A stretch of 64,000 nucleotides of DNA from Collimonas sp. PA-H2 (lineage in GTDB: Bacteria > Pseudomonadota > Gammaproteobacteria > Burkholderiales > Burkholderiaceae_D), in assembly GCF_002564105.1 (NCBI RefSeq), contig NZ_PDBX01000001.1, positions 1,054,001-1,118,000 of the forward strand, in the 5' to 3' direction. The notes under the pieces are model-generated. The model worked only from the letters and a program-made list of their open reading frames with translations, searched no databases and was not told where the DNA came from. This document shows, in pieces, positions 44,684-53,523 of this stretch. The translations under genes were made by a program, and so were the position numbers. Positions within the stretch are counted from its first letter, which is position 1, and each line of letters opens with the position of its first letter.

Positions 44684-45346
44684 CTAGGCTTCGGCGTCCG
44701 GCTGGCTTTGCGGCGCCGCCTGGATGAAGGCATCCAGCTCCTGGCAATTCTGGTAAATCCGCAATAACGTCGGCATCGCCTCCAGATCGCATTTGAGGCG
44801 CTGCGCATTGAATATCTGCGGCACCAGGCAGCAGTCGGCGAAAGTCGGCGTGTCGCCGAAACAGAACTTGCCGCTGCGGCCATCGCGCGCCAGCGTGGTT
44901 TCCAGCGCTGCCAAGCCGCTCTCGCACCAGTGGCGGTACCAGGTGTTCTTGGCATTCTCGTCGACCTTCAGTTCGTGCACCAGGTAACGCAGCACGCGCA
45001 GATTGTTGATGGGATGGATGTCGCAGGCGATAGCCAGCGCGATGCTGCGCACAAAAGCACGATCCAGCGCCGTCGCCGGCAACAAGGCCGGCGCCGGCTG
45101 GACTTCTTCCAGGTACTCCAGGATCGCCAGCGATTGCGTCAGCACTGCCTGGCCGCCCGCGGCATCTTCCTCGACCAGGGTCGGCACCAGGCCGTCGCTG
45201 TTCAGGGTGCGGTACATCTGGCTCAGCTGCTCGCCGCCGTGCTTCAGCAGATGCACCGGCACGATATCGTAAGGCAGCCCCTTCAGGTTCAGGGCAATCC
45301 GCACGCGATAAGCGGCGGAGCTGCGGAAATAGCTATACAGTTTCAT
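44684..45346 (-). CDS. maiA: Maleylacetoacetate/maleylpyruvate isomerase (zeta-class GST)
   Basis: 220 residues. Thioredoxin-like N-terminal domain with the zeta GST active-site motif SSAAYRVRIALNLKG (residues 9-23) and QSLAILEYLEE. The helical C-terminal domain has CDIHPINNLRVLRYL and FCFGDTPTFADCCLVPQIF. It performs glutathione-dependent cis-trans isomerisation, in tyrosine breakdown (maleylacetoacetate) or gentisate breakdown (maleylpyruvate, NagL-like). The following gene is a fumarylpyruvate/fumarylacetoacetate hydrolase, 11 bp away in transcription order before this one. The ring-cleaving dioxygenase is not adjacent, so the pathway is undecided. Confidence 0.9.
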   Translation of the reverse strand: MKLYSYFRSSAAYRVRIALNLKGLPYDIVPVHLLKHGGEQLSQMYRTLNSDGLVPTLVEEDAAGGQAVLTQSLAILEYLEEVQPAPALLPATALDRAFVRSIALAIACDIHPINNLRVLRYLVHELKVDENAKNTWYRHWCESGLAALETTLARDGRSGKFCFGDTPTFADCCLVPQIFNAQRLKCDLEAMPTLLRIYQNCQELDAFIQAAPQSQPDAEA

Positions 45347-45356
45347 TTATATCTAC

Positions 45357-46052
45357 CTAGACCAGGCGCACCCGCAACTCGCCGACGCCGGCTACCGAGC
45401 CTTCCAGCAGATCGCCCTTGCCTACCGCCGCCACTCCTGCCGGCGTGCCGGTAAAAATCAGATCGCCGGCCTGCAATTCAAAGTAAGCGGACAACTGCTC
45501 GATGGTTTCAGCGATGTTCCAGATCATCTGGCTGATATCGCCTTGCTGGCGCAAAACGCCGTTCACGTTCAGGCGGATATCACCTTGTTCGATCAGGCCG
45601 CTGGGGCCGGCAGGCTGGATCGCGGAAATCGGCGCCGAATGGTCGAAGCCCTTGCCCGTGCTCCACGGCCGCCCCAGTTTCTTGGCTTCGCCTTGCAGAT
45701 CTCGGCGCGTCATGTCGAGTCCGACCGCATAACCCCAGATGTGCTTGATGGCTTCCGCCGCCGGAATGTTCTTGCCGCCGGTGGACAGCGCCACCACCAG
45801 TTCGATTTCGTGATGCAGGTCTTGCGTCATCGGCGGATACGGCATCTCACCGATGCTGCCCTGCGCTACCGGCAATACCGCATCCGCCGGCTTCATGAAG
45901 AAAAACGGCGCTTCGCGGCCGCTGCTGCCCATCTCCTTGGCATGCTCGGCATAGTTGCGGCCAACGCAGTAGATTCTGTGCACCGGGAACAATTGATCGC
46001 TACCGGCTACGGGTACCGCAGCTGCCGGTTTGGGCGGAAAAACGAAGTGCAT
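45357..46052 (-). CDS. Fumarylacetoacetate hydrolase family, fumarylpyruvate hydrolase-like
   Basis: 231 residues, the short single-domain FAH form. Motifs: IYCVGRNYAEHAKEMG, the metal ligands in LHHEIELVVAL (Glu-x-Glu), a distal Asp in VGLDMTRRDLQ, KGFDHSAPIS and the C-terminal FELQAGDLIFTGTPAGV. It cleaves a C-C bond in fumarylpyruvate (NagK) or a related acyl pyruvate to give fumarate plus pyruvate. The pairing with the zeta-class isomerase gene supports gentisate-type catabolism. Cytoplasmic. Start at the ATG at 46052, preceded by GGAGCTCC. Confidence 0.9.
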   Translation of the reverse strand: MHFVFPPKPAAAVPVAGSDQLFPVHRIYCVGRNYAEHAKEMGSSGREAPFFFMKPADAVLPVAQGSIGEMPYPPMTQDLHHEIELVVALSTGGKNIPAAEAIKHIWGYAVGLDMTRRDLQGEAKKLGRPWSTGKGFDHSAPISAIQPAGPSGLIEQGDIRLNVNGVLRQQGDISQMIWNIAETIEQLSAYFELQAGDLIFTGTPAGVAAVGKGDLLEGSVAGVGELRVRLV

Positions 46053-46104
46053 GGGAGCTCCTTTTTCAATACTGCCGAGATGCCGGCAGCGGACAATGTC
46101 TCAA

Positions 46105-46140
46105 TTCCGTAGTTAATTCCGTAGTTAAGTCCGTTGTTGA
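46105..46140. repeat. 12-bp tandem repeat at the aminotransferase stop
   Basis: Two exact copies of TTCCGTAGTTAA (46105-46116, 46117-46128) and one variant (46129-46140). It overlaps the last codons and stop of the aminotransferase gene. The extra copies put further stop codons just downstream on the minus strand. Confidence 0.85.
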
Positions 46141-47315
46141 TTCTGGCTGATGTACTGGTCCAGCCGGCGCACTGCTTCCTGCAGATTTTCCATCGAGGTT
46201 GCATACGACAGGCGGATATAGCGCTGCGCGGTGTGGGCGCCAAAATCCAGGCCCGACACCATGCTGACGCCAACCTGGTTCAAGATATCCTTGACCAGCT
46301 GGTCGGCGTCGCCGCCGTCCTTGAGCAGCGCGCTGCAATCGGCATACACGTAGAAGGCGCCGTCCGGCACCACCGGCACCTTGAAGCCCAGTTCGACCAG
46401 GGCCGGCACCAGGTAGTCGCGGCGGCGCTTGAACTCAGCCTTGCGTGCTTCGTACAAGGCTAGCGAGTCCTTTTCGAAGCAGGCCAGCGCCGCATGCTGT
46501 GCAATCGAGGAAGGGCAGATGAACAGGTTCTGCGCCAGCTTTTCGATCGGCGCCACCAGTTGCGGCGGCAGCACCAGCCAGCCGAGACGCCAGCCGGTCA
46601 TGTTGAAATATTTGGAGAAACTGTTGATGACGATGATGTCGTCGCCCAGCGACAGCGCGGAAAACGGCGCCTCGTCGTAGCTCAGGCCCTGATAGATTTC
46701 ATCGACGATGGAAAAGCTGCCCTTGGCGCGCACGGTGGCGATGATCTTGCCCAGTTCACCGTGCAGGATCGAGGTGCCGGTCGGATTCGAGGGCGAAGCC
46801 AGCAGCACACCGCGCGTAGCGTCGCCCCAGTGCTCGCGCACCATCTGGTCGGAGAGCTGGAAGCGTTCGGCCGGACCGCTGGGTATCATCTTCGCGCGGC
46901 CGTCGAAGGCGGCGACGAAATGGCGGTTGCATGGATAGGAAGGATCAGGCATCAGCACCTCGCTACCCTTTTCCACCAGGGCCGCGCAAGCCAGCAGCAG
47001 CGCGGCCGAGGCGCCGGCGGTGACGACGATGCGGGCGGGTGCGATATCCAGTCCATACACTTGCCGATAGTGGCCGGAGATCGCTTCGCGCAGCGCCGGC
47101 AGGCCGGTGGCCGAGGTGTATTGCATTTTGCCGTCGGCCATGGCCTTGGCCGCGGCCTCGATCACCCGCGGCGCGGCAGTGAAATCCGGTTCGCCGATGC
47201 CCATGTGGATGATATGGCGGCCCTGCTGTTCCAGCGCTGCCGCCATTTTTGCCAGTTCCATCACGTGGAACGGGGCGATGTTATCGAGACGTGAAGCGAG
47301 ATGCGAGAATGTCAT
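46125..47315 (-). CDS. Pyridoxal-phosphate aminotransferase, class I
   Basis: 396 residues. Typical fold I motifs: HMGIGEPDF, MQYTSATGLPALREAI, the SPSNPTGT loop, IVDEIYQGLSYDE, the PLP-Lys motif INSFSKYFNMTGWRLGWLV (Lys near 240) and a C-terminal RLSYATS substrate Arg. The sequence resembles AlaA/AspC-like or methionine aminotransferases; the exact amino acid cannot be fixed from sequence. Transcribed after nusB, with a long inverted repeat between them. Confidence 0.92.
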   Translation of the reverse strand: MTFSHLASRLDNIAPFHVMELAKMAAALEQQGRHIIHMGIGEPDFTAAPRVIEAAAKAMADGKMQYTSATGLPALREAISGHYRQVYGLDIAPARIVVTAGASAALLLACAALVEKGSEVLMPDPSYPCNRHFVAAFDGRAKMIPSGPAERFQLSDQMVREHWGDATRGVLLASPSNPTGTSILHGELGKIIATVRAKGSFSIVDEIYQGLSYDEAPFSALSLGDDIIVINSFSKYFNMTGWRLGWLVLPPQLVAPIEKLAQNLFICPSSIAQHAALACFEKDSLALYEARKAEFKRRRDYLVPALVELGFKVPVVPDGAFYVYADCSALLKDGGDADQLVKDILNQVGVSMVSGLDFGAHTAQRYIRLSYATSMENLQEAVRRLDQYISQNQQRT

Positions 47316-47378
47316 GAACAGATTTTCCGATTGGCGAACCGCGCCCTGTGGTACGCGGCTAGATCGCCTGAAACATCA

Positions 47379-47416
47379 GGGACCGCCCTACATCATGCAC
47401 GATGTAGGGCGGTCCC
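47379..47416. terminator. Perfect 16-bp-arm inverted repeat downstream of nusB
   Basis: Arms 47379-47394 and 47401-47416 are exact reverse complements around a six-base loop. It lies 17 bp beyond the nusB stop and 64 bp before the aminotransferase start, both on the minus strand. There is no T-run, so it is an atypical terminator or mRNA-end hairpin. Confidence 0.6.
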
Positions 47417-47432
47417 GCTTGCAAAGACGGAT

Positions 47433-47906
47433 TCAGGATTTCTTGCCGGCGCTGATTTCATCCACACGCGCTTTGGCGGCAAACTTGTCCAGCACGCCGT
47501 TTACATATTTGTGGCCATCGATGCCGCCGAAGGACTTGGTCAGTTCGACGGCTTCGTTGATGACGACGCGATAAGGAATCTCGACGTGGTTCTGCAACTC
47601 GAAAGCACCGATCAGCAAGGCGGCGTGCTCCACCGGCGACAGTTCGGTGATCTTGCGGTCGATCAGCGGCGCCAGGCCGGCGCGCAAAGTGACGACGTCC
47701 TTGATCGCGCCGTACAGCAGCGAATTGAAATGTTCGGCATCGGCCTTGTCGAAGCCGTGCGCCTGGCGGATATGCTCGCTGATGGCAGTCACGTCTTCAT
47801 TGTTCAACAGCCATTGATACAGGCCCTGCAACGCGAATTCGCGCGCGCGGTGACGCGGCGTGCGGCTCTTGCTCGGATTGGCGTGCAAAGTTTTAGTGGT
47901 GGTCAT
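47433..47906 (-). CDS. nusB: Transcription antitermination factor NusB
   Basis: 157 residues with an N-terminal basic stretch ([20 protein letters not shown]) and the all-helical NusB fold. Other family motifs are [32 protein letters not shown] and [24 protein letters not shown]. NusB with S10 (NusE) binds boxA RNA to support rRNA antitermination. It follows ribH in the usual betaproteobacterial ribBA-ribH-nusB order. Confidence 0.96.
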   Translation of the reverse strand: MTTTKTLHANPSKSRTPRHRAREFALQGLYQWLLNNEDVTAISEHIRQAHGFDKADAEHFNSLLYGAIKDVVTLRAGLAPLIDRKITELSPVEHAALLIGAFELQNHVEIPYRVVINEAVELTKSFGGIDGHKYVNGVLDKFAAKARVDEISAGKKS

Positions 47907-48054
47907 AATTTTTCCAGCTTGGGTTGCTTCTTGTTTATCTGCATTTCATCTCTCGCCGGCGGCCGGCTTGGCCGCAAGCTTGCAGATCATCTGAACGTAT
48001 TGAAAATCACAGCGCGGGCAAGCGCGTCGACAGCGCCACACCCGCGCAGCCATC

Positions 48055-48540
48055 TTATTCTTCGCTGGTGGCTTCAGCCAGTTCTTCCAGCGCGATCGAC
48101 AGATTGGCCATTTCCACCGCGACTCTGGCGGCGTCGGTGCCCTTCTCCTCCATCCGCGCTTCCGCCTGCTCGTCGTTCTCGGTGGTCAGCACGGCGTTGG
48201 CGATCGGGATGCCGGCATCGAGGCCGACGCGGGTGATGCCGGCGCCGGATTCGTTGGACACCAGCTCGAAATGGTAGGTCTCGCCGCGGATCACGGCGCC
48301 GATGGCGATCAGCGCGTCGAACTGCATGGTTTCCGCCATCTTCTGCAACGCCAGCGGAATTTCCAGGGCGCCCGGCACGGTAACGTGCAAGACATCCTCA
48401 TCCGCCACGCCCAGATGCTTCAGTTCCGCCAGACAGGCCGCCAGCAGGCCGTGGCAGACATCCTCGTTGAAGCGCGCTTGCACGATGCCGATGCGCAGAT
48501 CAGCACCGTCCAGGTTGGTTTCGTAAACTCCGACTGTCAT
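48055..48540 (-). CDS. ribH: 6,7-dimethyl-8-ribityllumazine synthase
   Basis: 161 residues from the ATG at 48540, which has AGAGGAAAG upstream and starts the conserved region; the longer frame adds 12 unconserved residues. Motifs: [16 protein letters not shown], the phosphate/ribityl loop [14 protein letters not shown] and [18 protein letters not shown] with the catalytic His. It condenses the pyrimidine intermediate with dihydroxybutanone phosphate in riboflavin synthesis. The C-terminus is extended and acidic ([20 protein letters not shown]). Confidence 0.95.
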   Translation of the reverse strand: MTVGVYETNLDGADLRIGIVQARFNEDVCHGLLAACLAELKHLGVADEDVLHVTVPGALEIPLALQKMAETMQFDALIAIGAVIRGETYHFELVSNESGAGITRVGLDAGIPIANAVLTTENDEQAEARMEEKGTDAARVAVEMANLSIALEELAEATSEE

Positions 48541-48696
48541 GGCTTTCCTCTTATGCGCACCAGGCGCTTTTTTCATTCAAATTGATTACAAAAATGCCTT
48601 GCTACACATCGCTGCTGCTGGTTGCTGCCGGGTGCTACCATTTGCTGCTGTTGCGCGGGCACTGCTAAAAATTGTTAATGCTTGCTGCCTGCCCGA
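48541..48696. other. Spacer between ribBA and ribH
   Basis: 156 bp with repeated GCTGCTG/TTGCTG runs (about 48612-48665). No start, RNA or terminator recognised. Confidence 0.4.
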
Positions 48697-49809
48697 TCAG
48701 GCATTCGGCTTGTTCTGGTAGCCGGTGATTTCCAGGTCATAGCCGGTCATCGACGGCATCTTGCGCGGGCTGGCCAGCAATTTCATCTTGCCGACGTCGA
48801 GATCTTTCAGGATCTGGGCGCCGATGCCGTAGGTGCGCAGGTCGACTCGCGGCGGCGGCGGCTTGACGCCGCTGCAGGCAGCTTCCAGCGCCGCAAACTT
48901 GGCGAAGATCTGGTCGGCCGATTCTTCGCAGTTGAGCAGCACCACCACGCCGCACGGCGAAGCCGCGATCGCAGCCAGGGCCGAGGCCATGTTCCAGGAG
49001 TGATTGGTAGCCTCGGTTTCCAGCAAGTCGAGGATGGAGACCGGCTGATGCACCCGCACCAGCGTTTCCACGTCCGGCGACGGCGTGCCGTGCAGCAGCG
49101 CCAGATGGGCGCCGCCGCTAGGCGTGTCGCGGTAGGCGATGGTCTTGAACGTGCCTTGCGCAGTATGCGTAGTGCGCTCGGCCAGGCGTTCGACGATGCT
49201 TTCGTGCTGGCCGCGGTAGTGGATCAGGTCGGCGATGGTGCCGACCTTCAAGCCGTGTTCCTTGGAAAACTCCAGCAAATCAGGCAAACGCGCCATGCTG
49301 CCGTCTTCCTTCAGGATTTCGCAAATCACCGCGGCCGGCGTCAAGCCCGCCATCTCGGTCAGGTCGCAACCGGCTTCGGTATGGCCGGCGCGCATCAGCA
49401 CCCCGCCCTTGCGCGCCTTGATCGGAAAGATATGGCCCGGCTGCACGATATCGCCAGCCTTGGCGTCGGCCGCCACTGCTACCTGGATGGTGCGCGCGCG
49501 GTCGGCGGCGGAGATGCCGGTAGTGACGCCTTCGGCGGCTTCGATCGATACCGTGAAATTGGTGCCGTAGGCGGTGCCGTTACGGCTGGTCATCATGCTC
49601 AGGTTGAGCTGGTCGCAACGCTCTTCGGTCAGGGTCAGGCAGACCAGGCCGCGCGCATGGCGCACCATGAAATTGATCGCATCCGGCGTGACGAAATCGG
49701 CGGCCAGCACCAGGTCGCCCTCGTTTTCACGATCTTCTTCATCCACCAGAATCACCATGCGGCCAGCACGGAGTTCAGCAATGATTTCCTCTGTAGTTGC
49801 AATTGACAT
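48697..49809 (-). CDS. ribBA: Bifunctional-type RibBA with degenerate GTP cyclohydrolase II half
   Basis: 370 residues. The N-terminal DHBP synthase (about 1-200) is complete: [25 protein letters not shown] and [14 protein letters not shown]. It makes 3,4-dihydroxy-2-butanone 4-phosphate from ribulose 5-phosphate. The C-terminal half (about 205-370) keeps the GCHII fold outline (LLHGTPSP...[25 protein letters not shown]) but lacks the zinc Cys cluster (Cys-x-Asp-Cys-Gly) and the usual RVHSEC-type motif. So GTP cyclohydrolase activity is unlikely. Such RibB-only hybrids are known. I looked for an FMN riboswitch upstream and did not see one. Confidence 0.92.
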   Translation of the reverse strand: MSIATTEEIIAELRAGRMVILVDEEDRENEGDLVLAADFVTPDAINFMVRHARGLVCLTLTEERCDQLNLSMMTSRNGTAYGTNFTVSIEAAEGVTTGISAADRARTIQVAVAADAKAGDIVQPGHIFPIKARKGGVLMRAGHTEAGCDLTEMAGLTPAAVICEILKEDGSMARLPDLLEFSKEHGLKVGTIADLIHYRGQHESIVERLAERTTHTAQGTFKTIAYRDTPSGGAHLALLHGTPSPDVETLVRVHQPVSILDLLETEATNHSWNMASALAAIAASPCGVVVLLNCEESADQIFAKFAALEAACSGVKPPPPRVDLRTYGIGAQILKDLDVGKMKLLASPRKMPSMTGYDLEITGYQNKPNA

Positions 49810-50045
49810 GTTTCGCCTTGAAGACAGCCGCTGCGGACGCCTTGTGAGCCGGTCCGCGGGGCATGGGTATGTTTAGGTTAAAACTTTAAGCTGAATTGTG
49901 GCGGCGGCAGCGTCGCCGCCCTTGGCTATCCAAGCGTAAGCCAGAGGTAGCTATTTTAAAGGATTTAGCAGACTGAAAATGTTTTACGGACACTACTTTC
50001 GGTAGTTTTACGCTAAAACCCCATGCGGCTGCCGGACAAGCTTGC

Positions 50046-51104
50046 TCAGGCCGCCAATGGTTGCATGTTTGCCAATGCCTCGACCAGCAGCATAGGATCG
50101 CCCAGGGCCAGCCGTTTCGAGTCGGACAGCGCCTGCCGGAACGACTTGGCGCCCGGCACGCCTGCCATCAGTCCCAGCATGTGACGGGTGATGCTGTTCA
50201 GGCGCAAACCGTGGCCGTCGCGCCCGTGCAAGGCCAGCTGGCTGCGGATATACGGCAGCATGGCCTCGATCACCTCGGCGCGCGTCTTCGGCTGCGCCTC
50301 GGCGGCGCCATAATAGCGGGCATCGAAATCCGCCATCAGGTAGGGATTGTGATAAGCCTCGCGCCCCAGCATCACGCCATCGACATGCTGCAGGTGGAAA
50401 TCGATCTCGGCGGTAGTCTTGATGGCGCCGTTGATGATGATTTCCAGCTCGGGGAAATCCTGCGCCAGCCGATAGGCGTATTCGTACTTCAAAGGCGGGA
50501 TTTCACGGTTTTCCTTGGGGCTGAGCCCCTTCAGGATGGCGTTGCGCGCATGCACGATGAAAGTCTGGCATCCGGCTTGCGCCACCGTGCCGACGAAATC
50601 GCGCACGAATTCATAGGATTCGGTCTGGTCGATGCCGATCCTGTGCTTGACGGTGACGTCGATAGCCACAGCATCACGCATGGCCTTGACGCAATCGGCC
50701 ACCAGCGTCGATTCCGCCATCAGGCAGGCGCCGAATGCGCCCTTTTGCACGCGCTCCGAAGGGCAGCCGCAATTCAGATTGATCTCGTCGTAGCCCCACT
50801 GCTCGCCCAGCTTGGCGCTCCTGGCAAGGTCGGCCGGCTCGCTGCCGCCCAGCTGCAAGGCGACCGGATGCTCGATCTGGTCGAAATCCAGGTGGCGCGG
50901 GACGTCGCCGTGCAGCAAGGCGCCGGTGGTGACCATTTCGGTGTATAGCCATGTGTGGGCTGTGATTTGACGGTGGAAGACGCGGCAGTGGCGGTCGGTC
51001 CAGTCCATCATCGGGGCAACAGATATTTTCCTACCCTTGTAATTACTTGATTTCTCAGTGCTTACGCGGGCTTCAAGGGGATTTGATAGCATTTCAATAT
51101 TCAC
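50046..51104 (-). CDS. dusA: tRNA-dihydrouridine(20/20a) synthase DusA
   Basis: 352 residues, FMN-dependent Dus family. DusA hallmarks: VAPMMDWTDRHCRVFHR, EMVTTGALLHGD, the catalytic loop LNCGCPSERVQKGAFGACLM, TVKHRIGIDQ, HARNAILKGLSPKENREIPP and VMLGREAYHNPYL. It reduces uridines 20/20a in tRNA D-loops. Its 5' end is a known integration site of dusA-associated mobile elements, and a broken integrase is found immediately outside it in divergent orientation. The gene itself is intact, as these elements restore the 5' end. Confidence 0.95.
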   Translation of the reverse strand: MNIEMLSNPLEARVSTEKSSNYKGRKISVAPMMDWTDRHCRVFHRQITAHTWLYTEMVTTGALLHGDVPRHLDFDQIEHPVALQLGGSEPADLARSAKLGEQWGYDEINLNCGCPSERVQKGAFGACLMAESTLVADCVKAMRDAVAIDVTVKHRIGIDQTESYEFVRDFVGTVAQAGCQTFIVHARNAILKGLSPKENREIPPLKYEYAYRLAQDFPELEIIINGAIKTTAEIDFHLQHVDGVMLGREAYHNPYLMADFDARYYGAAEAQPKTRAEVIEAMLPYIRSQLALHGRDGHGLRLNSITRHMLGLMAGVPGAKSFRQALSDSKRLALGDPMLLVEALANMQPLAA

Positions 51105-51122
51105 TACAATTCACGTTTTATC

Positions 51123-51735
51123 ATGGTGCATCATGTTTTATTGCTACAGAATTGCTACGAAAACATGGCCTCGATAATTAAAATAGGTAAGCACTGGCGG
51201 GCTCAAATTCGCCGCAAAGGATTTCCGGACGCAACACAGACGTTCGATACCAAAGCGAGGGCTCAGGAATGGGCCTCTAAGACGGAAGCCGACATGCGAG
51301 CGCTCAAATATCAGGATGAACGCATTATATCTGACATGACGCTATCAACCTTGATAGACCGGTACACGGATGAGATAGGCCCGACCAAGCCATTTGGGAA
51401 AAACAAAGCGGCAGTCCTGAAATCACTGAAATTAGCTTAGGAGCTCTGACGCTCCCCAATCTCACGGCTGACCGACTTATTGACCACATAAAAGCCAGGA
51501 GCGCTGCAACACCAACTAAAAAAGCTGCTGGCGGCGTGACCATTGCAGTCGAGCTGTCTTATTTAGGTAGCGTTCTAAAAGTTACCAAACAGCTATGGCG
51601 CCTTCCTGTAAATACCGACTTCATCTCCCAGGCACGAGCAAATATGCATTATCTGGGCCTGTCGACAAAATCAAAAGAACGAGACTGACGACCAACTCAG
51701 GAGGAAATAGAAAGACTGTGCGCATTTTTTGATGC
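51123..51735 (+). pseudogene. Broken dusA-type tyrosine recombinase (integrase) N-terminal remnant
   Basis: The first frame gives a 106-residue product whose core starts at Met15 (MASIIKIGKHWRAQIRRKGF, then TFDTKARAQEWASKTEADMR, DRYTDEIGPTKPFGKNKA). It hits a stop at 51438. A second frame continues the same protein from about 51428 (ALTLPNLTADRLIDHIKARS, VELSYLGSVLKVTKQLWRLP, LGLSTKSKERD). It then has an in-frame TGA at 51686, after which RPTQEEIERLCAFFDA remains readable to about 51735. So a frameshift, a nonsense codon and loss of the catalytic domain are all visible. The sequence resembles integrases that target dusA. Confidence 0.85.
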
Positions 51736-51829
51736 TATCGCCCTTCTGGACATTCAGGCGCGCTTTCGCCTCCTTGTTCAGGATAAAACCTTCTGATGAA
51801 CCGACAGTGGTCATTTTGAATGTCAGCAT
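51671..51829 (-). pseudogene. Truncated AbrB/MazE-type antitoxin fused to integrase-remnant antisense DNA
   Basis: The ATG at 51829 has an AAGGGG site upstream and starts MLTFKMTTVGSSEGFILNKE-like sequence followed by ARLNVQKGDS, matching the SpoVT-AbrB swapped-hairpin antitoxin N-terminus (typical pattern V-x-G-x-S-x-G-x-x-L-x-K-E). After about 33 residues, near 51730, homology ends at the point where integrase-like sequence begins on the other strand. The frame then continues as nonsense to TGA at 51671. It is a recombination junction between two gene pieces. Confidence 0.6.
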
Positions 51830-51835
51830 GGTGCC

Positions 51836-52265
51836 CCTTGAATATAATAATTATTGTATAGCGCAGCAAAATTTCCCTCAAATTTCGCCCGCCGGGCATC
51901 TGCGCTGCGGACCACAAGCAGATGCCGAATCTCTTGCTCTCCCATCCAATCGTCCCCCAATTCACTGCAATTCCCGGCCTAGCAACTGGCCGATAAACCA
52001 TACGCGCCGGGCTAAGATTTCCGAGAATTTCAAGGCACTGGTCCGCACCCGGCCTGCTGTTGGAAGAAAAAGACACATTTCGCAGAAATTGCCTATTGGA
52101 ATTGATAGTAATTGCTAATTGCAATCATTCTCAATACCATTCGTATCCTGACATTTCACAATGTTTCGCTTGAAAATATAACAATGAAGCACTCGGGGAG
52201 GCGAGGCCGGAGTCACATTCCTGCCGGCGCCATGCGTGTTCAAATCAACTAAAAAAACAATCCAC
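51836..52265. other. A/T-rich gene-free stretch beside the integrase remnant
   Basis: About 430 bp without credible genes; overlapping frames on both strands lack any family features and composition is lower in G+C. It contains the likely promoter of the next operon. Right boundary of the former element is not visible; no second copy of the dusA 5' end was found here. Confidence 0.4.
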
Positions 52266-53501
52266 ATGTCACAAAACAATGTCGCGGCGCAGATCCGCGT
52301 CCGGAAAAAAATCGGCTTGCCGCTGGCATTTGCAATGGCTGGCCTGCTGGCGGCATGCGGTGGCGGTGGCGGCAACAGCGCCAGCACGCCGATTACGCCG
52401 GCGCCGGACAGCGGGCTCAGTCAGGTCGCCAGCCTCGGCAAGAAAATATTCAGCGACCAGAGCCTGTCGGCCTCCGGCAAACAGTCTTGCGCTACCTGCC
52501 ACAATCCCGACAACGCGCACGCACAGAGCAATGACCTGGCAGTGCAGCTGGGCGGCGCCAACCTCGATGTGCCCGGCTTTCGCGCCGTGCCGTCCTTGCG
52601 CTACCTGAACCTGACCCCGGCTTTCTTTTTTGCCAGCGACGGTACCCCGACCGGCGGCTTCAACCGCGACGGCCGCGCCAATACGCTGGCCGACCAATCG
52701 CAACGGCCATTCCTGGCGCCGCATGAAATGGCGAATGGCGGCAAGGCCGATGTGATCGTCAAACTGAAGCAGGCAGCGTATGTCGAAGAATTCCGCCAGG
52801 TGTTCGGCGCCGCCATCCTGGACAATAGCGACGACGCTTTCAACCGTATCCAGCTGGCGCTGCAGCAGTACCAAAAAGAAGACGCGGAGTTCCATCCTTA
52901 CGATTCCAAATACGATCAATTCCTGGCCGGTAAAGTGCCGTTGGAGGCCGCTGAGTTGCGCGGGCTGGCGCTGTTCAATAATCCGACCAAGGGCAACTGC
53001 GTCGCCTGCCACCTGAGCGCCAAAGGCAGCGACGGCTCGTCGCCGCTGTTTACCGACTTCACCTTCGACAACCTGGGCGTGCCGCGCAATCCGGCGATTG
53101 CCGCCACCGCCGATCCTGCTTACTACGATCTCGGCCTGTGCGGACCAGACCGCACCGACCTGAGCAACCGCAGCGAACTGTGCGGCAAATTCAAGGTGCC
53201 GACCCTGCGCAATGTCGCCACCCGCAAGGTGTTTTTCCATAACGGCTACTTCAAGACCCTGCGCGAGGCGGTCAGTTTTTACGTCAAGCGCGATACCAAT
53301 CCGGAGCTGTGGTACCCGGCCGACGCCAGTGGCGTCGCTCAGAAATTCAACGACTTGCCCGAGCAATACCGCAAGAACGTGAATGTCACTGAAGTGCCAT
53401 ATAACCGGCAACCGAACATGCCGCCGGCATTGTCCGACAGCGAAGTCGACGACGTCGTGCAATTTCTCGGCACGCTAACCGATGGCTACAAAGCACAATA
53501 A
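52266..53501 (+). CDS. Di-heme cytochrome c peroxidase/MauG-family lipoprotein
   Basis: 411 residues from the ATG at 52266; a GTG at 52236 is possible, and neither has a clear ribosome site. Lipoprotein signal with lipobox LLAAC (Cys31), then a Gly-rich linker. Two heme sites, CATCH (Cys75-His79) and CVACH (about 247-251), define the bacterial CCP/MauG family. Family segments include FNRDGRANTLADQSQRPFLA, KFKVPTLRNVATRKVFFHNG and the C-terminal LSDSEVDDVVQFLGTL. It may reduce peroxide or oxidise a protein partner. First gene of a five-gene operon with a porin and flavin proteins. Confidence 0.9.
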   Translation: MSQNNVAAQIRVRKKIGLPLAFAMAGLLAACGGGGGNSASTPITPAPDSGLSQVASLGKKIFSDQSLSASGKQSCATCHNPDNAHAQSNDLAVQLGGANLDVPGFRAVPSLRYLNLTPAFFFASDGTPTGGFNRDGRANTLADQSQRPFLAPHEMANGGKADVIVKLKQAAYVEEFRQVFGAAILDNSDDAFNRIQLALQQYQKEDAEFHPYDSKYDQFLAGKVPLEAAELRGLALFNNPTKGNCVACHLSAKGSDGSSPLFTDFTFDNLGVPRNPAIAATADPAYYDLGLCGPDRTDLSNRSELCGKFKVPTLRNVATRKVFFHNGYFKTLREAVSFYVKRDTNPELWYPADASGVAQKFNDLPEQYRKNVNVTEVPYNRQPNMPPALSDSEVDDVVQFLGTLTDGYKAQ

Positions 53502-53523
53502 AACTTAAGGGGAAATCCATATC

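Noticed and set aside
49810..50045. Possible FMN riboswitch upstream of ribBA
   Set aside because: The conserved AGGG..GTGAAATTCCC and CCGGCGGT-type elements are not present in either orientation.
51729..52124. Overlapping 129-codon frames on both strands
   Set aside because: Neither has a family motif. The region is better explained as a degraded element with an antitoxin fragment.
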